Below, piece by piece: positions 54,569 to 63,669 of a DNA stretch of 64,000 bases. The notes under the pieces are model-generated. The model made no database searches. It worked only from the letters and a program-made list of their open reading frames with translations, and was not told where the DNA came from. Position 1 is the first letter of the stretch, and each line of letters begins with the position of its first letter. The stretch is from Cordylochernes scorpioides (Eukaryota; Arthropoda; Arachnida; Pseudoscorpiones; Chernetidae). Location: NCBI GenBank assembly GCA_030710605.1, contig CP092868.1:28220011-28284010 (forward strand). The letters are read 5' to 3'. The position numbers and the translations under genes are program-made.

Positions 54569-54686
54569 GTAAGGATGGCCGAGTGGTCTAAGGCGTCAGA
54601 CTCAAGAGTAAATCTTATTCCGTAGCGGGAGTTGGGTGTTCTCTGGTCCACTGATGTGGGCGTGGGTTCGAATCCCACTTCTGACA
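54569..54686 (+). tRNA. trnL-CAA: tRNA-Leu(CAA) with 34-nt intron
   Basis: Acceptor strand GTAAGGA pairs with TTCTGAC with one mismatch and one G-U. A box TGGCCGAGTGG, anticodon stem TCAGA/TCTGG, anticodon CAA at 54603-54605, intron 54607-54640, long variable arm CCAC/GTGG typical of Leu, and B box GGTTCGAATCC at 54665-54675. A six-T terminator follows within three bases. Intron position right after base 37 is normal for eukaryotic nuclear tRNAs. The A-G mismatch at acceptor pair 3-70 could mean slight decay. Confidence 0.88.
54607..54640 (+). other. Intron of tRNA-Leu(CAA)
   Basis: Inferred from the position of the anticodon stem halves; begins AGTAAATC and ends TGGGTGTT. It would be removed by the tRNA splicing endonuclease. 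Confidence 0.75.
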
Positions 54687-54689
54687 CTT

Positions 54690-54965
54690 TTTTGGGGGCT
54701 CAAAAATCATTCATTTTGATTAACAGCCCCGTAAATAAAGATATTTTCGAAGTTGGTCTTCCCTAATTTTCCACGTGGCAATATGCATCACAACAATGCA
54801 TTATATTTATCACCACAGTAAAGAAAAGTAAAGGGGATGATAAAGAATAAGCAACAATTTCAATTTTGGCAAATTCAGATAAAAAAAGGCCAGCAACTTG
54901 TATACCATAGTATCGGGTTATGACTCTCATCGCTACAGAGGCGGCTTTGATTTAGTAACTTGTAT
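54690..54965. other. Intergenic, no gene recognised
   Basis: TTCGAAGTTGGTCTTCCCTA at about 54748 echoes TGAAGTTGGTCTTTCGTTA before the tRNA, so the tRNA may lie within a family F-like repeat. Confidence 0.35.
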
Positions 54966-54969
54966 AATT

Positions 54970-55470
54970 CATACAATCAAAAACTCCTGTAATAACATCA
55001 AAAACTCCTGCAAAAACATCAAAAATTCCTGCAATAACATCAAAAACTCTTGCAATAACATCAAAAACTCCTGCAATAACATCAAAATCTCCTGAAATAA
55101 CATCAAATATTCCTGCAATAACATCAAAAACTCCTTCAATAACATCAGAAATTCCTGAAATAACATCAAAAACTTTTGCAATAACATCAAAAACTCTTGC
55201 AATAACATCAAAAACTTCTGAAATAACATCAAAAAATCCTGCAATAACATCAAAAACTCTTGCAATAACATCAAAAGCTCTTGCAATAATATCAGAAATT
55301 CCTGCAATAACATCAAAACCTCCTGCAATAACATCAAAAACTCCTGCAATAACATCAAAAACTCCTGCAATAACATCAAAAACTCCTGCAATAAAATCAA
55401 AAACTCTTGCAGTAACATCAAATATTCCTGCAATAACATCAAAAACTCTTGCAATAACATCAAAACCTCG
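54970..55470 (+). repeat. 21-bp tandem repeat, about 24 copies
   Basis: Unit AATAACATCAAAAACTCCTGC with point variants. The 7-codon period makes a minus-strand ORF of 168 codons (LLQEFLM repeats), which is not evidence of a protein. Confidence 0.92.
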
Positions 55471-55689
55471 TTCAAAAGGCTAATGAATCTCTAAATTGCT
55501 GCGATATTTCTTTCATTCGATTATATAAAAACTTGTATCAAGTGTTATAATCAGCTTTAATTAACACTTACTGCGATATTTTGTGGATTTAAAATATATT
55601 ACATAACAGTTTTATAATCTCTACATTCATAGATATTTTATAACAGTATGATATGGCGTTGTTCCTATTCATTTATATATCAACTTCTT

Positions 55690-55815
55690 CAATTAAAAAG
55701 GCATATATTGGATCAAAAATATCATTTACTTTACCAATATTTCAGTTGGCTGAACGCCAACTTTTATCAAGGTGTTATAACATATTTAATGTGTGTCAAC
55801 ATTATATATAATGTT
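55690..55815 (+). mobile_element. Foldback family A, single arm
   Basis: TTCAATTAAAAAGGCATATA to CAACTTTTATCAAGGTGTTA and TAATGTGTGTCAAC. The return arm is missing. Confidence 0.65.
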
Positions 55816-55929
55816 ACATAATATAATATAAACTTATATACATATATATAACTTATTTATACATAATATAAACTTCTAACTGCTTTCTAGCTTAAATTTC
55901 AGGCGTTTTTCTTAACCGTTTCTTTGTCG

Positions 55930-56035
55930 ACCATACTCCTTCGTGTGATTTTGAGCCTTTTCTCAGAAGCCACTCATGCTCTAGTGTGTGTGTGTGTGTA
56001 TTAGTCTTTCCTCAAAAGGCTATAACATGGTTGTG
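55930..56035 (+). repeat. Relic of the 29-kb minisatellite plus GT run
   Basis: TTCGTGTGATTTTGAGCCTT and TCAGAAGCCACTCATGC match the 40-bp unit of 29170-29625, followed by a short GT repeat. Confidence 0.55.
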
Positions 56036-56109
56036 TGTGATCTAAATTACAATATTTATTCTTCTGTTTGAAATTTCAATACATTTTAACACTATGTTAT
56101 GGTATCAAA

Positions 56110-56345
56110 GATTATATATATATGTTATATTAAAATATTATTTTATTCAAAAAAATATATATTTCATAGATTCAAATACTCTGCTAAATCGACCGCCAGA
56201 GGTCACGCTTCCCCTATAAAAATTCATCATTGTTATTTCCTGATGGCCGGCTCAAACCTTTTGTACATTATGTAAATAAGTATTTCATTTTTTTATTCTT
56301 ACGCCTTAATCCAGGCAGTACTTTTATCAAATTATGTTTTTATAT
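56110..56345 (+). mobile_element. Dispersed family C, copy 5
   Basis: Very similar to 21885-22110: TACTCTGCTAAATCGACCGC, GATGGCCGGCTCAAACC and CTTACGCCTTAATCCAGGCA. Confidence 0.7.
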
Positions 56346-56399
56346 ATATTCTAATATTACTAATACTCAAAAAAAAAAAAAAATATTTTTCAAAAAGGG

Positions 56400-56805
56400 A
56401 GAAGTGGTATTTCTGATAGTGAATATTAATTAAATATATTTATCTTTTTATAATGGGTCTGCAGATATTTCTTAGGATGTTTCATCTTGAATTGAAGGTG
56501 CCCACTGATGGATACATTAGTTTGTTATTGATTATGTAACTTTTTTGTTTAACTGATTCTTGGGGTGCCACTGTATTACGAAATGTACAGCTTGATTTGT
56601 ATATAACGGAGAGAGAAATATGGACAAATTTATCTTCCAGTCTGAATAGACTTTCACACGGGGAGTAGTCGCTCCACCCATCTAGACACGCTGGCCTGCG
56701 GGAGCCACCCCCGGGGCATGGTGCCGCCGCGTGAAGTAGGTCATAGTCGAGGTCAGTGCTGGTGTCGACGTTATCTCTTGTGTGTGCCGAGAGTTGTCTA
56801 TTCGC
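56400..56805. other. No gene recognised; GC-rich patch at 56660-56770
   Basis: About 110 bases of GC-rich sequence (CCACCCCCGGGGCATGG) contrast with the surroundings. Nothing recognised. Confidence 0.35.
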
Positions 56806-56809
56806 CTAC

Positions 56810-57424
56810 CTTCTGTCTGTCTTTGTTCGGCTAGACCCAACATCACTGACTGCTTGTCTCTCTTCTGTCTTTGTTTGGCTATGCCCAGAATCTCTGTTTG
56901 TCCGTGTCTTTTCTGCTTTTGTTGGTTTGAGATAATTCCCAGAATCTCTGTTTGCCCGTGTCTTTTCTGTCTTTGTTTTTTTTTTTAGGCCCAACATCTC
57001 TCATTGCTTGTCTCACTTTTGTCTTTGTTTGGCTAGGTCTAATATTTCTGACTACTTGTCTTTTTTCGGTCTTTGTTTGGCTAGGCCCAGGATCTCTGAT
57101 TGCGTGTGTCTTTTCTGTCTTTGTTTGTCTAGTCTTATTACCAGCAAATCTGACTGCTTGTGTCCGTTTTGTTGTCTATGCCCAGCATCTCTGACTGCTT
57201 GTCTCTTTTCTGTCTTTGTTTGGTTAGACCCAACATCCCTGATTGCTTGTGTATTTTCTGTCTTTGTTTGTCTAGTCTTATTACCAGCAAATCTGACTGC
57301 TTGTGTCCATTTTGTTTGTCTATGCCCAGCATCACTGATTGCTTGTCTCTTTTCTGTCTTTGTTTGGTTAGACACAACATCCCTGATTGCTTGTGTATCT
57401 TCTGTCTTTGTTTGGTTAGACCCA
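56810..57424 (+). repeat. ~55-60-bp tandem repeat running into an assembly gap
   Basis: Units contain TGTCTTTGTTTGGCTAG or GGTTAG, CCCAACATC and TGACTGCTTGTCTCTTTTC. Larger blocks (CTTATTACCAGCAAATCTGA) recur every ~170 bp, a higher-order pattern. Long overlapping ORFs on both strands are artefacts. Confidence 0.85.
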
Positions 57425-57524
57425 NNNNNNNNNNNNNNNNNNNNNNNNNNNNNNNNNNNNNNNNNNNNNNNNNNNNNNNNNNNNNNNNNNNNNNNNNNNN
57501 NNNNNNNNNNNNNNNNNNNNNNNN
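57425..57524. other. Assembly gap (100 N)
   Basis: Placeholder gap at the end of a tandem array; the array may be much longer. Confidence 0.98.
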
Positions 57525-57591
57525 CTATCAAATCATCAAACTAATAATCTTTTGCAATCACAAAAATAATTTATCACAACATATATATATA

Positions 57592-57953
57592 TTAAGAAAA
57601 AGGCATCTCCTTATCATGCAACTGAAAGTTGCTGATGGCTTGCGCCATCTATCGGAATAAATATCAACTATTCTCGTTGATTTTTAATTATTCCAGAATT
57701 GGCCAAATACCCATTCTTGATTAATCAAGAAAAGCTAACCACGGACGCGTTTCGGGCTGTTGGCCCTCATCAGCGTGGTGCAAGCTGTACCTCAACGACC
57801 AAAAAATTTGGTCATTAAGGCATCCTGAAAAATCATGAAACGGGTAGTTAAGGCTAGATTTGCGTGAGAACGCTACACAATGTGAAAAAATAGTACAAAT
57901 GTGACATTGTACTGGGATAAGGTGCATAAATTAAGAAAAAGGCATCTCCTTAT
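57592..57953 (-). mobile_element. Hammerhead family 1 element: 339-bp unit plus 23-bp terminal overlap
   Basis: TTAAGAAAAAGGCATCTCCT followed by TAT occurs at 57592 and again at 57931, so the insertion is one unit (339 bp) plus a 23-bp direct repeat of its start. This is what reverse transcription running past one turn of a circular or concatemeric RNA would leave. The ribozyme is at 57738-57779. No protein is encoded. It matches the general plan of metazoan retrozymes and Penelope terminal repeats. Confidence 0.8.
57738..57779 (-). ncRNA. Hammerhead ribozyme, family 1, complete core
   Basis: Minus strand: stem I ACCACG (57779-57774) pairs with CGTGGT (57743-57738); box CTGATGA (57773-57767); stem II GGGC/GCCC with loop CAACA; GAAA (57753-57750); stem III ACGCGT (57750-57745), a perfect 6-base palindrome; C57744 is the cleavage base. 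Two copies could pair through ACGCGT to give a strong stem III, the dimeric mode proposed for such ribozymes. Confidence 0.88.
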
Positions 57954-57959
57954 ATATAT

Positions 57960-58195
57960 ATAAACAATACACACATCGTACACTCTGTTTGTGGAAAATG
58001 GAAACATTCAATGCTATTGTCCTTTCTTAAACAATGGACGGATTTATATCATTGTTGTGAACTAAATGTGAAAAATAATTTGAAAAGTGTTAAATATATG
58101 CAAATACAAAAACATTTTTCCATAGTTTCGTTAACACATTATTACCAAAACTAAAACTTCAAGTACAGATACTATATAGGTAGAATAAACATTAC
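57960..58195. other. Intergenic, no gene recognised
   Basis: AT-rich, nothing recognised. Confidence 0.35.
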
Positions 58196-58245
58196 AATAG
58201 TTATTCAAATTAAAAATACTTCGCCCAGTAAATCTTTTTTATTGT

Positions 58246-58284
58246 ATCGACGTTTCAACAAAAATCTTTTGTCCTCGTCAGGAG
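58246..58284 (-). ncRNA. Hammerhead-like motif, family 2 (left of pair)
   Basis: Box CTGACGA (58281-58275) and GAAA intact; stem II A/T rich, with one end weakened to G-U by C to T. ACGT and C follow. Confidence 0.45.
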
Positions 58285-58375
58285 CGAACAAAAATTAAAA
58301 AAATTGGCAAACCGTTAAAAATTATTTTTAGAGAATCATTTTTAAAGTTTTTCCAAATGTTAGAATTTTTGTTCG

Positions 58376-58414
58376 CTCCTGACGAGGACAAAAGATTTTT
58401 GTCGAAACGTCGAT
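58376..58414 (+). ncRNA. Hammerhead-like motif, family 2 (right of pair)
   Basis: Box CTGACGA (58379-58385), stem II GACAAAA/TTTTGTC, GAAA (58404-58407), ACGT, C, then GA pairing with upstream TC. Stem I is only 2 pairs. Confidence 0.48.
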
Positions 58415-58619
58415 ACAATAAAAAAGATTTACTGAACAAGGTATCTTTAATTTGAAGAAATATGAATACCGGCCAGGCAACTTCTATCTTTACGATTGCA
58501 ATATTTATTCTCTATACTGATATATATATGTGAAATTTGTACAATTATAGAAACATCTTTACATAATTTCGTCAAACACCATCACCAAGTGTTAATCTTC
58601 AAATATAGACGATTATTGT

Positions 58620-60050
58620 AGGAATCTGGTAGATTAAATTGGTGAAATTGCTGGAAATGTTTGACATGATCATCAATGAAAAACATATTGTCAAGTAGCT
58701 CTGTAAACACAGCCATAGAAATCTCCATGGGACACCTGTCAATCATCACTGGACTCTGGGAGGTCGACCACAGGTGTGAGGGGTTCTCGGAATCTTATCG
58801 GTAATAAGGAAAACGGGACGGTGGCTGACCACTCTCATTATTATTATTTTTACCTTGGGATAAGTTGTTATCTCTCTCCCTATAAATACCTCTTGTATAT
58901 AATTTTATTGGAGAACTAAAAGGTAAATATCTCCACGACAATTATCTCAATCAAATAACTATCCAATAACTTTACAGAATCAAAAGAAGTTTACCTTTAT
59001 CTATAAAACCTGATTTCAACAGATAACTAAAGAAAAATACTTTTTTATAAGACCTATTAATAAAAAAAATAAACTAGAAAAAAAACACTTTTCAGCAATC
59101 TATAAAAAAAAAGGAAGATACAATTGAAAAAGGGGCATTGTTTGACAAACTATAATTTTACAAACTTAAAAAGAAATTTAAAACTTCAAAAAAGAGAACA
59201 AAAAAACGACAGGAAATATAAAAAATGAATAAAATATATTCAAAGATAAACTACCTAAAGATTTAACCTCGTTTGTAAATGAACAAACCGACGAAAGCAA
59301 AGGACAAAGATGGTTATAATGCTTGCTTGCTGAAACTGCATCATTATCAGAGGAGAGAAAAAAAAAATCAATGAAAATACCTATTACCATTTTATAAAAG
59401 GCCAAAGTAGGGTTCCATTAGAGGTTTTTTTTTTCGCCATAGTTGCGTAAGATGATCATAAAAATCTATTTTTCTTGGTGTGTAATCATTAAGGGACCCA
59501 TTGAGGGGCCTATAAGAGGGAGTTAGATTATGGCTGGCATATGAAATTTCCTACAAAAGGTGATTAGAAGTATAATAATAGGCATTGTTCTTTCATTTTC
59601 TTCACTTTGATTTGACCCATTCTTTTGAAAGACATTTAGAAATAGTGTAAGACTGTTAAAGCTTTCATTATACTAGAAATATACATCTTAAAGAATGGAT
59701 AAAATTGTTTATTTCGATGATTTAATAGAATGATCTGGAATTTGAAGATATGAAAAGGTTAAAGGAATTATAAGGGTTTTCCAAAAGTTGGTAAACACTT
59801 GCAAAAAAATTGGATACCAATATTATTCGCCGTTATGTATAATGTCTTTGTATTATGTATAAAGTAATTGTATTATGTATTATTATATATAATCGCCGTA
59901 ATAATATTATTCGCCAAGTAATAAGAAAAACGTTTTAAGAAATAAAGAACTTTTTGGGATAACCTTATATTTTTGAAATTTTATAGAAATGAAGGAAAGT
60001 CATATCTTCAGCTATTTTTTAAAACTGAATAGATAATACAATAGTTGTGT
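58620..60050. other. Mostly unique AT-rich DNA
   Basis: A short B-like remnant lies at 58625-58665 (GGTAGATTAAATTGGTGAAA). Otherwise no gene is recognised; a 75-codon minus ORF (59178-59405) is low-complexity. Confidence 0.35.
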
Positions 60051-60055
60051 AACGA

Positions 60056-60113
60056 ACTGGTATATTGAACTGTTCAAATATATATATATATTTGAACAGT
60101 TCAATATACCAGT
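60056..60113. repeat. Perfect 58-bp palindrome
   Basis: ACTGGTATATTGAACTGTTC and its inverse flank an ATATAT centre with no mismatch seen. It lies just before an A element; a hairpin or cruciform is likely. Confidence 0.85.
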
Positions 60114-60119
60114 ATATAT

Positions 60120-60475
60120 ATATACTTATTATTTTGAAAAAAGAGAAATTCATAGATAAATCTTTAATTAAAAAGGCATATATTGGATCAAAATATCATT
60201 TATTTTACCAATATTTCAGTTGGCTGAACGCCAACCTTTATCAAGGTGTTATAACATTTTAAAGTGTGTCAACAACAAACTCAGCGCCACATAACGTCGT
60301 TTTTTAAAAACTTAATGCTGTTGACGTTATGTGGCGCTGAGTTTGTTGTTGACACACTTTAAAATGTTATAACACCTTGATAAAGGTTGGCGTTGAGCCA
60401 ACTGAAATATTGGTAAAATAAATGATACTTTGATCCAATATATGCCTTTTTAATTAAATTAAATATATACTCATA
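60120..60475 (+). mobile_element. Foldback family A, longest copy
   Basis: Lead TTTTGAAAAAAGAGAAATTC, then arms of about 130 bp reaching CAGCGCCACATAACGTC. ATATATACT occurs before the lead and after the right end (60465-60473), consistent with a short target duplication. The right arm has the hammerhead-like motif with GAAATATTGG. A 65-codon ORF at 60065-60262 is spurious. Confidence 0.78.
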
Positions 60476-60479
60476 TGCA

Positions 60480-60640
60480 TAGCACTACCTCTTTGGCAGA
60501 TTGTGATGATTCCATTAGATCCCTTGTGGATATCATGGAATAAAGTCTGCCCTAGGATGACGAGGGCCATTAGCCCGAAACCATGGTTTCTAGGTTGACA
60601 CTTCTCAGTTTGACAAATCTTGTGTTGTGGATTTGTCACC
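60480..60640 (+). mobile_element. Hammerhead family 9 element, copy c
   Basis: Contains GATATCATGGAATAAAGTCT before and GTTGACACTTCTCAGTTTG after the ribozyme at 60551-60594. Related to copies at 9.7 and 61.7 kb. Confidence 0.55.
60551..60594 (+). ncRNA. Hammerhead ribozyme, family 9, only core C3 changed
   Basis: Stem I CCTAGG (60551-60556) pairs with TCTAGG (60589-60594) over six pairs including one G-U. The box is ATGACGA (C3 to A), stem II GGGC/GCCC with loop CATTA, GAAA (60577-60580), and stem III ACCATGGT, a perfect 8-base palindrome. T60588 would be the cleavage base. Loss of C3 should abolish catalysis, yet all helices are intact, so decay is recent or compensated. Confidence 0.65.
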
Positions 60641-60826
60641 AACTCGAAGCCGCTAGTTTACGGCGACGGTCAATAGATGACGTCTAGTTTTGACATCTAT
60701 TTTGAAGGGAGAGGTGACCATTATTTTTATAGATCAATATCCTCCCAGCAAAATTTCCATCAATCTTCAATGAATATGGCGCCTCTACCACGGCTATAAT
60801 AATGCTATAGATGTCAGTATTCTCTA

Positions 60827-61086
60827 CAGAATTACAGCGCCGTCCGCCCTGTAATCCGAGAGATGTTCTCCATCATCGGCCGGCCGCCGGACCTACAGTC
60901 CTGGATCTTTCCAGTTAATCTCGAGGACCACGCCATCGCCATCTCCTCAGCGGCGAAGTACGCGATCTACGTATTCTTCGTAGATCGCGAAATGGAGACC
61001 CACTGGCGATTCTCCACCAAACTCTGCAGCGCTGGCAGAGGTGCCATATTCATTGTACATAGTATATATAATGCATATTATCTTTT
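60827..61086 (+). CDS. Uncharacterised GC-rich ORF, possible terminal exon
   Basis: An open frame runs from just after an acceptor-like TTCTCTACAG (60817-60826) to TAA. It includes MFSIIGRPPDLQSWIF and VDREMETHWRFSTKLC and is notable for GC-rich third codon positions in an AT-rich region. AATAAA follows at about 61131. The ORF could equally start at the ATG at 60863 (75 codons). No family recognised. An inverted repeat GCGATCTACG/CGTAGATCGC lies inside. Confidence 0.35.
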
Positions 61087-61139
61087 TTAAAATAGTACAG
61101 ACTGTGCACTTTGTATGTATTGACAAAATTTCAATAAAA

Positions 61140-61675
61140 TTATTTTAATTGTCTAAAATCTTGTCTACAGAATTACATAGCTGCAGAATTACACATGACA
61201 AGTGCGGGTATAGAGAAAGGGGATCATGCAAAGAAAGATTAGATTTCTGAAGGCAATGGACAGACAAGAAGCGATAAGACTGGATCCAATCATCTTAGTT
61301 TTAATCCCTTCCTGTCCCATTCAATCAGTCTAGCAACCTCTACTGACATATGGACATGTGATTAGCCTCTTTGTGATCCTATCGATTTTTGATCGATTAT
61401 TTTGATTGACTGTTTGATCGGGGACACTTCACCATGTATATATACTCTCTTTGTCAGTTGAATGGAGAAACTTTGAGTTAAACGGCTATTGCGTTATTGA
61501 TGGCGAATGGAAATCACAAGCTTGTTTTAGTCTAATATGCAAATAATAACAATTTCCATTTTCAACCTATTTAGATGAATCCTTGGTCTTCGAAAGTAAG
61601 AACTTGAGTAAAATTAAAAAGGAATTGTTTTAATCAAATCTCATATGAACAACTAATTTATGAGAAATAGTGGAT
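61140..61675. other. Intergenic, no gene recognised
   Basis: AT-rich unique-looking sequence. Confidence 0.35.
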
Positions 61676-61679
61676 TTCA

Positions 61680-61830
61680 TGACCCGTCACGTAGGATGTT
61701 ATGAAATCGATGCTGACTCTGTACTGATTATTGTCGTATCTCTAAAACATGGCATACAAGTTGGTTTTTGTTTGAATTTGCCAAAGCTGGTTTTGTGGCT
61801 TATACTTGCATAGTTGATAAGCATTTAGAA
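61680..61830 (+). mobile_element. Hammerhead family 9 element, decayed copy b
   Basis: CACGTAGGATGTTATGAAAT, TGTACTGATTATTGTCG and CATGGCATACAAGTTGG align with copy a at 9.7 kb. The box reads CTGATTA and GAAA is lost (TAAAA). Confidence 0.55.
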
Positions 61831-61849
61831 AGATAGAGGCGTCTCATTC

Positions 61850-62060
61850 TCATATATATGTTATATTAAAATATCATTTTATTTAAAATTATATTTCATA
61901 GATTCAAATACTCTGCTAAATCGATCGCCAGAGGTCACGCTTCCCTTATAAAAACTCATTTTTGTTGTTTTCCGATGGCTGGCTCAAACCTTTTGTACAT
62001 TATGTAAATAGGTTTACCAATTTTTTTTTATTACGCCTAATCCTCAAGATAAAAATCAAC
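61850..62060 (+). mobile_element. Dispersed family C, copy 6
   Basis: TACTCTGCTAAATCGATCGC, GGTCACGCTTCCCTTATAAA, GATGGCTGGCTCAAACC and TTTACAATTTTT..TTACGCC. Confidence 0.65.
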
Positions 62061-62800
62061 AGAAATCTTTTTTTTTTTACATAATCTCATATTTTTACAA
62101 TATATATATAAAACAAAAAGTAGCCTCGAAATATATTCATGTAGCTAGAGATGCATATCTACTATTAACATTGTAAAAAAAACTTAATTAGTGATAATAA
62201 ATAATGAACCACAACACCAGTTTTGGCAAATTACTAAAACCATTCTTATCTCAAATGATAATATGCAAGAGATTATAATATATTTCAAAAATATCAATGT
62301 TTATGTTTGGTTTTAGATTTCAGAAAAATGTAAAACTGGATGATTCATAAAATTTTGAGAATTATATCTATATGTGTAAAAAATTTATACTTGTGTATTT
62401 CATTCTTCCTTAGAACATTCTGTAAAAAAGAAAAAAATATTGAAACAATAATATAATATACTTAAATAGCTTAATAATCATTTAACCTAAATTCGTTTAT
62501 TTATATGCCAATAAAAATATTTAAACAAAGAATTGAGGAAAGAGCGTTTTAATAAACATATTAATAGTTTGTTTTAAAAAGTCAGAAATTATAAAATATT
62601 TTTAATTAAATATTCAAAATATAGAAAAGTTAATTAAACACTAATTCGTATATTTTATATCTAAAGAAAGAAAGAATATGCAATATTTGAGATGAATAAA
62701 CATTCAACAAAAGATAATTAAATGTAACAGAAGTATTATTAAAATCTTATAAATAATGAAAGTCACTGAGAAAATATTTAAAAAAAAACAAATAGTAAAC
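62061..62800. other. Very AT-rich DNA, possibly intronic
   Basis: No repeat or gene recognised. If the exon at 63551-63583 is real, this is intron 1 of that gene. Confidence 0.35.
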
Positions 62801-63530
62801 AATATTTCACTCATATTTACTATATATTTCGGAAGCGCAAACATATATCATGTGAGAGAAAACATTAATCAAAAGATATTTATTTGTCAAACGAAAATAA
62901 TGAAGGGACATAAAAAATAAACACTAAATTAAGCACTAAATTAGTAGGTCAAGCATTTATATAAATAATGTTAACACTAATTGAATCATTTTAACCAAAC
63001 AACAATAATGAAAACATGGAATATATAATAGAAAATATTGAACAAAATATAATTATATTATCAGACGAACATTTTAAAGTGTCATAAACAATTAAAAACT
63101 GTGGTATATTAGTTTAAAAACATTTAAACATAACATGTTATCATAAATTTGTGTATTTAGCCAAACAACAAGTGTGTAAACATGAAATATACGTGCGAAA
63201 ACATTGAGCAAACGATAATTGTATTTTATCAGGCGACTATTTTAAAGTGCTATACACAATTTAATAATATGAAATGATGTCTAAAACTTTAATCAAGCTA
63301 ACACTAATTTGTGTATTTAAGCCAACTAACAAGTGTGTAAACATCATATAAATTGTATTTCATCAAACGAATATTTTAAAGGGCTATAAACAATTTAATA
63401 ATGTAAAATAGATGACTAAACTTTAAAAAATACCAAACTAACACTAATTTGTGTATATAAGCCAAACAAAAAGTATGTAAACATCAAACAAACGATAGAA
63501 AACATTAAGCAAACGATAACTAAACGTAGC
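62800..63530. repeat. Degenerate ~150-bp tandem repeat
   Basis: CACTAATTTGTGTATTTAAG, GCCAAACAACAAGTGTGTAA and ACATT.AGCAAACGATAA recur three to four times with heavy divergence, directly next to the putative exon. Confidence 0.55.
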
Positions 63531-63550
63531 AGACGAGATCGGTGACTTAC

Positions 63551-63583
63551 CACAAATAGATGCTGAGTTGCCGAGTCCAGCAT
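63551..63583 (-). CDS. Probable first coding exon of a minus-strand gene
   Basis: Minus strand: ATG at 63583 in a fair context (AGAATGC) encodes MLDSATQHLFV, then a consensus donor GTAAGT in phase 0. The region upstream (63584-63660) is GC-rich (GGGCGGGCGTCGGGGTG), as expected of a 5' UTR or promoter. The 70-codon plus-strand ORF here is a shadow. Gene identity cannot be told from 11 residues. Confidence 0.45.
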
Positions 63584-63665
63584 TCTCTGTCAACTACGTC
63601 GGCCTTATCTAGGAGCACCCCTGAAATTCAATTTGCACCCCGACGCCCGCCCTCTACTTCATATT
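63584..63665 (-). promoter_or_regulatory. GC-rich putative 5' UTR or promoter
   Basis: About 80 bases of elevated GC immediately upstream of the putative ATG, including a GGGCGGG (GC-box-like) motif near 63650. The start site is not identifiable. Confidence 0.35.
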
Positions 63666-63669
63666 ATCA

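Larger units (their letters stand above)
58200..58500. mobile_element. Head-to-head pair of family 2 hammerhead-like elements
   Basis: A minus-strand copy (motif 58246-58284) and a plus-strand copy (motif 58376-58414) face each other. The outer arms (AAATTAAAAATACTTCGCCC and TATCTTTAATTTG) are inverse. The right flank GGCCAGGCAACTTCTATCTT is the inverse of the left flank of the 53.7-kb copy. Confidence 0.75.

Noticed and set aside
54969..55475. 168-codon leucine-rich coiled-coil-like ORF
   Set aside because: Translation of a 21-bp tandem repeat; heptad-like periodicity is a result of the 7-codon unit.
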